A stretch of 64,000 bases of DNA from Alteromonadaceae bacterium. Its GTDB lineage: Bacteria > Pseudomonadota > Gammaproteobacteria > Enterobacterales > Alteromonadaceae. Positions 49,533-58,025 of the stretch are shown here, piece by piece. Under the pieces are notes generated by a model. That model was not told where the DNA came from. It did no database searches and was given only the letters and a program-made list of their open reading frames with translations. Both the position numbers and the translations under genes were made by a program. Every line of letters begins with the position of its first letter. The first letter of the stretch is position 1. Where the stretch lies: contig JABXHM010000017.1 in NCBI GenBank assembly GCA_013373625.1, forward strand, positions 1 through 64,000, in the 5' to 3' direction.

Positions 49533-52307
49533 ATGAATAGAAAGTCGTTTAAGCCACTCACCCTATCGAGTGTATTACTGATCACAGCATGTTGTTTTAC
49601 ATTATCTGGATGCAGTCAGAAAACAAGCGATGAACACATCCTGGCAGCCAGACAGTTCAGCGACGCAGGCGATCTGCAAGCTGCTGTTATAGAATATAAA
49701 AGTGCTGTGCAAAAGTCACCGAATGATCCCCAGGCACGCTTTGAGTTAGCCAGAACCTACCTCGACAGTAAAAACTACACTGCAGCAGAAAAAGAGTTTA
49801 ATCGGGCCCTTGAGCTTGGTTATGACGCAAGTGAAGTTCTTCCTTTTCTTACGCGCGCCTACCATGAAACAGATTCAGAACTTGCCTTAGCCGATGTTGA
49901 TCATAATGCCAGTGGTTTGACGCCGGTCAAACGAGCAGAGGTGAGTTTTTATAAATTAGATGCATTAATTCGTCTTGACGAGAAAGCGGCGGCTCGGGAA
50001 GTGCTCAGCGATATTGAAAAAATCGATACGACCAGTGCCTACAAAGGGCTGGCTCTGGCGCTGGGTAATATTTTAGATGAAGATTACGAAACCGCTTTGG
50101 AGCGAGTTAATGACGTTCACGAACAAGCGCCATTAAATAAAGATGTATTACTACAGCAAGCGCGCCTGAACTGGTTCCTTAAAAATACAGAAGAGGCTAT
50201 TACAGCCTACGAAAGCTACCTCGAAGTAGCGCCCGATGACGCGCAAACAAAATTCATTTTTGCTGCGATCCTGGTTGAAACAAAGCGTTTTGAACAGGCG
50301 TTGCCGCTCGTGGATGACTTACTGCAATACAATGAGAATCATCCTCTGCTAAATCAGTTTAAAGGAATAATCGAGGTTAGCGAAAAGAAATACCAAAAAG
50401 CGCTAACGCATTTTGAGACGGCTATTTTAAATAACAATTCAGATCAGTTGTCGCGGTTAATGGCAGGCTATAGCGCGTATCAGTTGAAAGACTTTGCGAC
50501 CGCAACGCAGCATTTATCGATGGTGGCAACTGCATTACCACCTTCGCATCCGGCATTACGAATGCTGGCAGACAGTTTGTTGCAACAAGGCGAAACCGAA
50601 GAGGCCAGCATTGTCCTGGATATGGTTGATGGTGAAGTGGATAAGGATGTATTGCTATTTTCTAAGGCCGGTTATCAGCTTTTACAAAGCGGTAATGTCG
50701 TCGGTGCGCAAAAAATGGTAAACAAAACGGTACCTCTGGCGTCATCGCCAGAAGAGCTAACCCGCCTGGGTGTTTTACAATTGTCACTCAATGACGCTGC
50801 CGGATTAGTTAATTTAGAAACGGCAGTCGAAAAAGCGCCGGAGCTTTCATCCGGTCAGCAAACGCTTGCGAATGCCTATTTAGCGACGAGACAGTTCGAT
50901 AAAGCACTGGAAACAGCCACAAACTGGCAGCAAACAGAGCCAAATAATGTATTGCCCTGGCTGACGATTGCAAAAGTACATCTGGCGCAAAAACAGCTTG
51001 AAGAGGCTGAGCAAGCGATTAATAAAGCTGAAACACTTTCCAGCGATAACCTGCAGGTGAAACTGCAAAAAGTTGCATTGGAAATGGCCCGGGAACAACC
51101 AGAAAAAGCACTGGATGCCCTTCAACGTGCACTGGATATAGACCCGCTGAATCAAACTTCGTTGGCGCTTTTGTATGTTATTTATAACCAGTTAGAAACA
51201 CCTGAAAAAGCCATCGAGCAAATCAAAGGTGTGATCAGCGAAAATCCTGAGAGTCGCGTACCCAAAGTGGTTTTAGCGCGAGTGTATTTGGGTGAGCAAA
51301 AGTTCAAACAAGGCCTTGAAGCGCTAGCGACTATCGATTCGAGTGAAGGGGCTCCCACGATTTACTGGGACACCAAAGGGCGTTTGCTATTGGCAAGTCA
51401 GCAATTTTCACAGGCCGAAGATCACTACAGAATGTGGTTGGAACAACAGCCAATTAATAAAATGGCCACCATGAATCTGGCGATGCTGTTAGATCTGCAA
51501 GGCCAGTTCAGGGCTGGTGAAGAATTAATTTCAGCGTTCATTAAAAAGAACCCGGACTTACAAGCCGAAGTGGTAAAAGCTTATTTCCATGCGATGCTGA
51601 GAGAAACAAGCCAAGCCGAGAAAATCTTAAATAAACTTTCACCAGAGGCGCGTAATCTCCCGTTTGTCAGAGGGATTGATGCCCGTCTGCAAATTGCCAG
51701 CAAAGACTACGAGGCAGCGTTACCCAATGCATTAGCCGCCTATGAAGCGATGCCCAATGTACGTAGCCTGGCACTGGTAATATTATGTTATGACAAGACC
51801 GGACAAGCAGAGCAGGGTTTTGGGATACTGGCGGATTTTGTTGATGAAAACCCAAACAATAATCAGGCCTTACTGATGTATGCGGAACGATTAATTGCGC
51901 GCGACGTGACGAAAGCAATTGGCGTTTATGAAGCAGTGGTTAAAAATCAGCCTGATAACGCTATCGCCCTGAATAACCTCGCGTTTCTTGAATTTGAGCA
52001 AGGACTGTTAGATGAAGCAGAAGCGCACGCGCGTAAAGCATTTAAAATCGTGCCTTCCTCGGTAGATATTGCCGACACTTTGGCGCAAGTGTTAATTAGC
52101 AAGGGTGAAATGCAAAAAGCGAAGGCAACTTACGATACGGTTATCTCCGAGGACATTCAAAGTGATGACATCTATCTGAACTATGTTGAACTACTATTGC
52201 AATTGAACATGAAGGACTTAGCTAACCGCAGGATCAAAGAGCGCGAATTTACCTCAGATCAAGCCAAAGAGAGACTGCAGCAACTGCAAGCTAAATTCGG
52301 TTTGTAA
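49533..52307 (+). CDS. PrsT-like TPR-repeat lipoprotein (PEP-CTERM/XrtA type)
   Basis: 924 aa. Signal peptide with a lipobox TLSGC, followed by SQKTSDEHILAARQFSDAG. More than a dozen TPR-like units follow (for example LQAAVIEYKSAVQKSPNDP and YTAAEKEFNRALELGYD). The composition and start closely resemble PrsT (TIGR02917), an outer-membrane TPR lipoprotein of the XrtA/PEP-CTERM exosortase system, which exports exopolysaccharide and sorts PEP-CTERM proteins. None of the partners (exosortase, PrsK, PrsR) is in this window. It could instead be a general TPR assembly lipoprotein. ATG start with AAGG upstream. Confidence 0.75.
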   Translation: MNRKSFKPLTLSSVLLITACCFTLSGCSQKTSDEHILAARQFSDAGDLQAAVIEYKSAVQKSPNDPQARFELARTYLDSKNYTAAEKEFNRALELGYDASEVLPFLTRAYHETDSELALADVDHNASGLTPVKRAEVSFYKLDALIRLDEKAAAREVLSDIEKIDTTSAYKGLALALGNILDEDYETALERVNDVHEQAPLNKDVLLQQARLNWFLKNTEEAITAYESYLEVAPDDAQTKFIFAAILVETKRFEQALPLVDDLLQYNENHPLLNQFKGIIEVSEKKYQKALTHFETAILNNNSDQLSRLMAGYSAYQLKDFATATQHLSMVATALPPSHPALRMLADSLLQQGETEEASIVLDMVDGEVDKDVLLFSKAGYQLLQSGNVVGAQKMVNKTVPLASSPEELTRLGVLQLSLNDAAGLVNLETAVEKAPELSSGQQTLANAYLATRQFDKALETATNWQQTEPNNVLPWLTIAKVHLAQKQLEEAEQAINKAETLSSDNLQVKLQKVALEMAREQPEKALDALQRALDIDPLNQTSLALLYVIYNQLETPEKAIEQIKGVISENPESRVPKVVLARVYLGEQKFKQGLEALATIDSSEGAPTIYWDTKGRLLLASQQFSQAEDHYRMWLEQQPINKMATMNLAMLLDLQGQFRAGEELISAFIKKNPDLQAEVVKAYFHAMLRETSQAEKILNKLSPEARNLPFVRGIDARLQIASKDYEAALPNALAAYEAMPNVRSLALVILCYDKTGQAEQGFGILADFVDENPNNNQALLMYAERLIARDVTKAIGVYEAVVKNQPDNAIALNNLAFLEFEQGLLDEAEAHARKAFKIVPSSVDIADTLAQVLISKGEMQKAKATYDTVISEDIQSDDIYLNYVELLLQLNMKDLANRRIKEREFTSDQAKERLQQLQAKFGL

Positions 52308-52308
52308 G

Positions 52309-52419
52309 ATGCCTTTCAATTCTTCATTCGGTGCCGATGACAATATCAGCGATATGTCATGGGTCGCCGAATCTGATGTATCAACGTTAAGCAATTTTAT
52401 TGCCTGCAGTAAGCAGTAA
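52309..52419 (+). CDS. Possible 36-aa small ORF after the PrsT-like gene
   Basis: An ATG frame begins one base after the PrsT-like stop (TAAGATG) and runs 36 codons to TAA. Its product is acidic with a Cys near the end (MPFNSSFGADDNISDMSWV...). No good ribosome-binding site is visible, although translation could restart from the stop just upstream. It may be a chance frame. Confidence 0.3.
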   Translation: MPFNSSFGADDNISDMSWVAESDVSTLSNFIACSKQ

Positions 52420-52516
52420 TAGCTGCGCGCAGGCGCCTTATCGCTAATACTTTTACCGACATGCTTACCATAATGTCATAGCATATCCAATAATAAACAA
52501 ATAAGAGCGAACGCTG

Positions 52517-54049
52517 ATGAAAAGACAGAATTTTTTAGTTTTATGTGGGGCCATATTGGCAACCATGACATTGAGTACTGGTCGCAGTTATGCAGACGAT
52601 AGCAGCCGTTATATCGAAACGGAAAGCCAGGTCATTACTGAGCACGAAACCAAAATTAACGGCAAACGAGTAAACTATAGTGCCGAAACAGGTACTCAAC
52701 CGGTATGGAATGATGAAGGGGACGCCGTAGCCACGCTTCATTATACCTATTACAAGCGCAATGGCACTAAAGATGATACCACCCGACCATTATTGATTAG
52801 CTTTAATGGTGGACCGGGGTCGGCGTCTGTATGGATGCATATCGCTTATACGGGCCCTAAAATCCTTAATATTGACGATGAAGGGTATCCGTTGCAACCT
52901 TATGGCATAAAGTCGAACCCATATTCGGTGCTGGATGTCGCCGATATTTTATACGTGAATCCGGTTAACACCGGATACAGCCGGGTGCTGAGAAATGCTG
53001 AGGGTAAATTGCCGTCAAAAGATCAGCAGCAGAAAATGTTCTTCGGTGTCAATGCAGACATCAAATATCTGGCCGAGTGGTTGAATACCTTTGTAACCCG
53101 CAAAAACCGCTGGCGCTCACCTAAGTACCTGATTGGTGAGAGTTATGGTACAACCCGGGTGTCTGGTTTAGCCCTGGAACTACAAAATAGTCAGTGGATG
53201 TATTTAAACGGGGTGATTTTAGTGTCACCAACGGACCTCGGTATTGAACGCGATGGTCCGGTTAAAATGGCTAACCGCTTACCCTATTTTGCCGCGGCGG
53301 CATGGCATCATAAGTTGTTACAGTCTGAATACCAAAACATGCCACTGGAAGAATTTTTGCCGCAGGTAGAGTCTTTTGCGCTCAATGAGTTAATGCCTGC
53401 ACTGGCTCAGGGGGGCTTTATTAGCGAAGATAAGAAACAGGCTGTTATTAAAAAGTTTGCTGCTTATTCAGGCTTGTCTGAAACGGCAATTGCACAAAAT
53501 AATTTAGCTGTCAGTACCAGTTATTATTGGAAAGAGTTACTGCGTAGTGAAAGTAAAACGGTGGGGCGCCTGGATAGTCGGTATCTTGGTTTAGATAGTC
53601 AGGACAGTGGTAGCAGCCCGGATTACAATGCGGAGTTAACATCCTGGTTGCACTCATTCACGCCTGCGCTGAATTACTACCTGCGTGAAGAACTTAACTA
53701 TAAGACCGACATTAAATATAATATGTTTGGGCCCGTTCATCCCTGGGACCGTTCAAACAACAGTACTGGCAAAAACCTCAGCGAAGCCATGGCAGCAAAT
53801 CCTTATTTACATGTAATGATTCAATCTGGCTACTACGATGGTGCCACCAATTACTTTGATGCAAAGTACTCGATGTGGCAGTTGGATCCCAGCGGTAAAA
53901 TGAAACAACGTTTAAGTTTTAAGGGATATCGCAGCGGGCACATGATGTATTTGCGTCGTGACGATTTGAAAACGGCAAATGACGACATTCGTGTGTTTAT
54001 TGATGCGAGTTTACCGGCAAGCAATGAGCCGGCAAAATACAGTCGTTAA
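52517..54049 (+). CDS. Secreted S10 family serine carboxypeptidase-like protein
   Basis: 510 aa. Signal peptide to SYA|DD, so it is periplasmic or secreted. FNGGPGSASVWMHIA provides the oxyanion-hole segment, LIGESYGTTRVSGL the nucleophile Ser, SGYYDGATNYFD a candidate Asp, and YRSGHMMYLR the active His, all in the order of S10 serine carboxypeptidases. It should remove C-terminal amino acids from peptides at acidic pH. S10 members are common in marine gammaproteobacteria and Xanthomonadales. AGAGCG upstream is a weak ribosome-binding site. No operon partner is clear. Confidence 0.92.
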   Translation: MKRQNFLVLCGAILATMTLSTGRSYADDSSRYIETESQVITEHETKINGKRVNYSAETGTQPVWNDEGDAVATLHYTYYKRNGTKDDTTRPLLISFNGGPGSASVWMHIAYTGPKILNIDDEGYPLQPYGIKSNPYSVLDVADILYVNPVNTGYSRVLRNAEGKLPSKDQQQKMFFGVNADIKYLAEWLNTFVTRKNRWRSPKYLIGESYGTTRVSGLALELQNSQWMYLNGVILVSPTDLGIERDGPVKMANRLPYFAAAAWHHKLLQSEYQNMPLEEFLPQVESFALNELMPALAQGGFISEDKKQAVIKKFAAYSGLSETAIAQNNLAVSTSYYWKELLRSESKTVGRLDSRYLGLDSQDSGSSPDYNAELTSWLHSFTPALNYYLREELNYKTDIKYNMFGPVHPWDRSNNSTGKNLSEAMAANPYLHVMIQSGYYDGATNYFDAKYSMWQLDPSGKMKQRLSFKGYRSGHMMYLRRDDLKTANDDIRVFIDASLPASNEPAKYSR

Positions 54050-54120
54050 TCACTGAATCTTTTGTAAATACCTGGCTGGCAATGCGAACTGTTATGACGC
54101 ACTGCTAGCCACTTTAATGC

Positions 54121-54924
54121 CTAGTTTTTATTGTTGATGTTATCGATTTTTTGCTCTAACCGCTGTAAATGGGCTGCGATATCTTCAATAGTTGGCTCAT
54201 CCTGATGGGCTTCTCGATAGGCTTTAGCGTTCTCTTTTTCCATCACATTTACCACAATACCAATTACCATGTTTAAAAATGCAAACGCGGTAAAAAAGAT
54301 AAAGCTTAGGTAAAAAAACCAACTCAGTGGGTAAACTTCCATGGTTTCGTACATGACATCGGTCCAGTCTTCGAATGTCATCACCCGAAACAGCGTCAGC
54401 AGTGAGATGGTAATATCGCCCCACAGGACAGGATTGATTTCTTCAAACAACGTACTGCCGATCGCCGCGTAAATATAGAAAATAATGAACATCAGCAGCA
54501 TGACGTAACCTAGCTGCGGTAAAGCTTTAACCAAAGATATCAGCAGCAGCCGTAATTCAGGAATGATTGAAATCATCCGTAGTACCCGAAACACTCTCAC
54601 CAGGCGTGCAATAAGTGCGGTGTCGCTATTTTCAAGCGGTAGCAGGCTTACAAGTACAATTAGCGTATCAAAGCAGTTCCAGAAATTTTTGAAAAAATGC
54701 AGTTTGTTCTTTTCGCCAATAAAGCGAATGCTTATTTCAATTAAGAAAAAAGCGCTAATAAGCCAATCCAGTATGTTAGTAATACGATTGACGGTGCTGG
54801 GCATATCGTAGGTTTTTGCACCCACGAGTAAAGCTGAAAAAAGAATAACTGCGATAACAAAAAGCTCAAAGGCTTTGTTGGACCGAAGTTGTTCAAATTT
54901 GGTTTGTAACTGAGTTGCCTTCAT
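54121..54924 (-). CDS. Six-helix voltage-gated cation channel (ion transporter family)
   Basis: 267 aa, the length of single-repeat bacterial channels. S1-S4 occupy residues about 15-130; the S4 segment LIARLVRVFRVLRMISIIPELR has Arg every third position. S5 is near 135-160, then the pore loop with the filter TFEDWTD in LLTLFRVMTFEDWTDVMY near residue 190, and S6 (FFTAFAFLNMVIGIVVNVM). The C-terminus HLQRLEQKIDNI is a coiled coil that fits tetramer formation. The filter differs from the LESW of NaChBac-type sodium channels. Sodium, calcium or mixed selectivity is undecided. Confidence 0.92.
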   Translation of the reverse strand: MKATQLQTKFEQLRSNKAFELFVIAVILFSALLVGAKTYDMPSTVNRITNILDWLISAFFLIEISIRFIGEKNKLHFFKNFWNCFDTLIVLVSLLPLENSDTALIARLVRVFRVLRMISIIPELRLLLISLVKALPQLGYVMLLMFIIFYIYAAIGSTLFEEINPVLWGDITISLLTLFRVMTFEDWTDVMYETMEVYPLSWFFYLSFIFFTAFAFLNMVIGIVVNVMEKENAKAYREAHQDEPTIEDIAAHLQRLEQKIDNINNKN

Positions 54925-54998
54925 ATTTTATGAGTTTCGATTGAGAACCGTTAGTGAATCAGTTTATACTGAGATGTAGTTAAACTTCAGGCGGTATC

Positions 54999-55154
54999 AT
55001 GGACGACAGTAGCGAGAATTTGCAAGCAAAATTAGCCCACCTTTCTGATCATCTGGATAATAGTTCACCCACTGTTGACGAAGCCCGGGATATTAAGGCA
55101 GCCATGCAGGATATCATCGAAAGACTCGAAGCCTTGCAGAGTCCAAAGCGGTAA
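54999..55154 (+). CDS. Small 51-aa acidic helical protein
   Basis: An ATG frame of 51 codons ends in TAA. The product is mostly charged and amphipathic (NLQAKLAHLSDHLDN, then DIKAAMQDIIERLEALQ), which looks like two helices, with Asp and Glu in excess. CAGGCGG seven bases before the ATG is a plausible ribosome-binding site, and a strong bidirectional terminator follows 56 bases later. It has no family that I recognise and lies divergent to the cation channel gene and convergent to tolC. Coding by composition and context, but unproven. Confidence 0.6.
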   Translation: MDDSSENLQAKLAHLSDHLDNSSPTVDEARDIKAAMQDIIERLEALQSPKR

Positions 55155-55210
55155 TCGAGGGGGCTACTACCAATGCTCTTTATCGATTAGCAAAGGTTAT
55201 ACAGCATCCA

Positions 55211-55238
55211 AAAAAACGCGCCTCTCGGCGCGTTTTTT
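55211..55238. terminator. Bidirectional terminator before tolC
   Basis: AAAAAACGCGCC and GGCGCGTTTTTT form a 12-bp perfect stem with a TCTC loop. It has T runs on both strands and should end both the small plus-strand gene and the tolC transcript, whose stop codon lies about 20 bases away. Confidence 0.92.
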
Positions 55239-55258
55239 GTAGGCCGATTTCGCAGGTT

Positions 55259-56638
55259 CTACTTTTTATTGCTGTCCTGCTGTAACCCCTTACTGATGAG
55301 TTCGATATCAGCGGCGGTAAGATTACCGGCAGCTTGTTTAAGCGTAATCATTGCCTGAATAAAATCGTAACGGGCACCTGATAAGTTGGCGCGGGCATCA
55401 AACAGGTTTCGCGTACTGTTTAATACATCAACGATCGTACGGGTACCCACATCAAAGCCAGCTTCGGTAGCTTTTAATGCACTGTCTGCTGACAGCACTG
55501 CTTGTTCTAAAGCACGGATGGTAGAGATAGCTGCTTTCACATCATTGTAAGAGCTTCGTACGGACTGGATTGTTTGGCGATGAGCCAGTTCCAGATCTTC
55601 TCCTGCTGCTACAAACTGAGCCCGGGCCCGATCTGTCTGAGCTGATACAGAGCCGCCCTGGTAAATAGGCACGTTTAAGGTAACGCCGATACTTTGGCTG
55701 TCCTGGAATGGTGTTTCGTTTTCAAAAAAGCCAGGGACTTCTGTTTTAGTTTTAGAGCTACCGTACGAGCCATTCAGACTAAGTGTAGGCAGATGCCCTG
55801 CTGAGGCGATATCAATGTCCATTTTCGCCACATCCACAGACAAGCGTTGTGCCAGCAATGTGAGATTTGAGTTCTCGGCAATTTCCAGCCAGTCTGTTAC
55901 ATCTTGCGGAGAAGGCGCTGCCGCTGCAAAACGTTCAGTATTGAGCACATAAAGGTTGTCATGGTACTTGCCGGTAATTACGCGCAACGCTTCACGCGCC
56001 AGTTCAATGCGATTCTCGGCGACGATTTCCTGCGCTACAGTGTTATCGTAATTCGCTTGTGCTTCGTGTACGTCGGTGATGGCTGTCAGACCCACTTCAA
56101 AACGCTGCTTGGTTTGTTCCAGTTGCCGCTCTATTGCACGTTTTTCGGCCTGCACAAAATCGAGGTTATCCTGCGCTCTGAGCACATCCAAGTAAGCGGT
56201 TACCGTGCGAACGATAAGTTCCTGCACCGTCGCCGCATAGGTTGCATCACTCTGTTCGGCAGTTAATTCAGCTTGATCCAAACCGAGCCATCGAGAGTGA
56301 TCATAGAGCGACATGTTTAGAGATAACCCCCAGTTTGTCGAGTCTCGGTTTGCCTCTACATCGATGATCTGAAACTGAGGGTTTTCTTTTGTACCCGTTT
56401 GTATTTCACGTGTTGTTTCACTGGTTGACGTACTATAACCCAATGAACCGGAAATTTGGGGGAGAAGCTGCGCGCGGCTAATTGGAATCGCCTGATACGC
56501 TGCATCTCGCTGTGCCTTTGCTCGGTTAACCACAGGATCGTTGGCCATGGCTTGTTGATAAACGTCCAATAAGCTATCTGCCAATACTGGTGTGGTTATA
56601 CTTAAACCAAGCATTAGCGATAAAAGTGTTTTTTTCAT
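55259..56638 (-). CDS. tolC: Outer membrane efflux channel TolC
   Basis: 459 aa. Signal peptide ending VLA|DSLLDVYQQAM. Two repeats of the outer membrane efflux protein domain follow, with NDPVVNRAKAQRDAAYQ in the first and EAGFDVGTRTIVDVLNSTRNLFDAR in the second. The trimer forms the channel of tripartite efflux and type I secretion. The start at 56638 gives a proper signal peptide; a longer upstream frame adds 22 unrelated residues. Position divergent from nudF is the same as in E. coli. Confidence 0.96.
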   Translation of the reverse strand: MKKTLLSLMLGLSITTPVLADSLLDVYQQAMANDPVVNRAKAQRDAAYQAIPISRAQLLPQISGSLGYSTSTSETTREIQTGTKENPQFQIIDVEANRDSTNWGLSLNMSLYDHSRWLGLDQAELTAEQSDATYAATVQELIVRTVTAYLDVLRAQDNLDFVQAEKRAIERQLEQTKQRFEVGLTAITDVHEAQANYDNTVAQEIVAENRIELAREALRVITGKYHDNLYVLNTERFAAAAPSPQDVTDWLEIAENSNLTLLAQRLSVDVAKMDIDIASAGHLPTLSLNGSYGSSKTKTEVPGFFENETPFQDSQSIGVTLNVPIYQGGSVSAQTDRARAQFVAAGEDLELAHRQTIQSVRSSYNDVKAAISTIRALEQAVLSADSALKATEAGFDVGTRTIVDVLNSTRNLFDARANLSGARYDFIQAMITLKQAAGNLTAADIELISKGLQQDSNKK

Positions 56639-56965
56639 GTTTTCGCCTTCAATCTTAACTGTGTTTACTATCTTCAGGGGGCTTATTAATGACCCGCGGC
56701 ACAAATGCCACAGTGTCTGCCTTTATTATGTGGGTAACACCCACTCTACGATTTATTTTAAAACTGATTGTTATACTTTAAGAAATACGTGCAATAAATG
56801 ACACATTAAAGTCGTAACAGAGCTAGCGTAAGTGTAACAGAATATGTGTCTGGTATACTCGTTTACCAATAGATGAATTTATCATTCTATTTATTATATA
56901 TACACGTGTGATCGTAAGTAACCAAATTCGTATACTAACTGGTTTAGCTAATAAAAGAGAATGCA
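56639..56965. other. Divergent tolC-nudF promoter region
   Basis: 327 bases without a gene. On the plus strand TGGTATACT at 56851-56859 forms an extended -10 box, about 107 bases before the nudF start, with a weak -35. The AT-rich zone downstream could extend the leader. GTGGGTAACACCCAC at 56730-56744 is a perfect 15-base palindromic hairpin and might be an operator on the tolC side. Confidence 0.45.
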
Positions 56966-57598
56966 ATGACAGCGAAAATTCAACGTTTCAACTCACAGGA
57001 TGTGAAGATCGAGACCACCGAGCCATTATACGAAGGCTTTTTTAATATGGTTCGATATGACTTTAAACACAAAAAATATGATGGAAGCTGGACTGATACG
57101 ATTAGCCGGGAAGTGTTCGAAAGAGGCCACGCAGTGGCTGTTTTACCTTACGATCCTGTTACTCAGGAATTTGTGCTGATTGAGCAGGTGCGTATTGGGG
57201 CGGTGCCTACCTCTGACACACCGTGGCTAATTGAAATCATCGCCGGCATTATTGATGATGGCGAAACAGAACGCGACGTTTGTGTTCGTGAAGCACAAGA
57301 AGAAGCCGGCATAGCGCTTACACATTTAACCAAAGCGTTGAGTTATCTGGCGAGTCCCGGTGGGACCACCGAGCGGCTGCATATCTATGTTGCCAGCACC
57401 GACGCGACGAAAGCGAGTGGTGTGCATGGTTTAGCCGAAGAGTCGGAAGATATCTTAGTCCTGCGGGTTGCAGAAGAAACCGTCAGAGAATGGCTGGACA
57501 ACGGTAAAATTGACAACGCCGCAAGCATTATTGCGTTACAATGGTTTTTTATGCACAAGCAAACTTTATTACAACAGTGGCAACACGGTGACAAATAA
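56966..57598 (+). CDS. nudF: ADP-ribose diphosphatase NudF
   Basis: 210 aa. The Nudix box is centred on REAQEEAGI near residue 112, with LIEIIAGIIDDGE just before it and the family's AVAVLPYDPVTQEFVLIEQVRIG strand. The enzyme cuts ADP-ribose to AMP and ribose 5-phosphate. ATG start with AAAGAGA upstream. It is the first gene of the nudF-yqiB-cpdA-yqiA-parE run, whose gene order matches E. coli, and overlaps yqiB by 11 bases. Confidence 0.96.
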   Translation: MTAKIQRFNSQDVKIETTEPLYEGFFNMVRYDFKHKKYDGSWTDTISREVFERGHAVAVLPYDPVTQEFVLIEQVRIGAVPTSDTPWLIEIIAGIIDDGETERDVCVREAQEEAGIALTHLTKALSYLASPGGTTERLHIYVASTDATKASGVHGLAEESEDILVLRVAEETVREWLDNGKIDNAASIIALQWFFMHKQTLLQQWQHGDK

Positions 57599-58025
57599 AC
57601 AGCGCAAGTACGTTCCAAATCTACCTACCTTGCAAGCAATTTGTGAGCGTAATTACGTGCACCTGTTAACCATGCTACCCGACTGCGATACCGCAGAGTT
57701 AACCTATCGCTTTACCGCTGGTCATGGCCTGACGTATCGTATAAAAATACTCGAGTCGGCTCGCTACACCAGCACTTTGTTGGTGGAGCAGGTAAGTCTG
57801 AGCGCGCCTGATTATTTAAAGCCCGCTATGACGGTTCGCCTCTATCATGATGCGCGTATGGCAGAAGTTATTTCCAGTCAGAATGCCGGCGCACTGGCGC
57901 CCTCTTATCAATATCCCAATGCTAAAATGCGCTTACGAAATGAAAAGCATATGGTGAACCTGTTTTTAACCGAGTGGCTGCACTTTTGCCACAACCATAA
58001 TGCCCGGCCAATAGCCTCCGCCTGA
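57588..58025 (+). CDS. yqiB: DUF1249 family protein YqiB
   Basis: 145 aa, close to E. coli YqiB (140). YVPNLPTLQAICERNYVHLL, YRIKILESARYTSTLLVEQ, MTVRLYHDARMAEVISSQ and MRLRNEKHMVNLFLTEWLHFC match the family along the whole length. Function is unknown. A GTG start at 57588 overlapping the nudF stop gives the family length; an alternative frame begins 40 residues earlier inside nudF. cpdA starts directly after its stop. Assigned by sequence and neighbours. Confidence 0.92.
   Translation: MTNKQRKYVPNLPTLQAICERNYVHLLTMLPDCDTAELTYRFTAGHGLTYRIKILESARYTSTLLVEQVSLSAPDYLKPAMTVRLYHDARMAEVISSQNAGALAPSYQYPNAKMRLRNEKHMVNLFLTEWLHFCHNHNARPIASA

Noticed and set aside
57468-57587. Extension of the yqiB frame into nudF
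   Set aside because: Family length and conserved residues start at the GTG at 57588, and the extension overlaps the nudF coding sequence in another frame.
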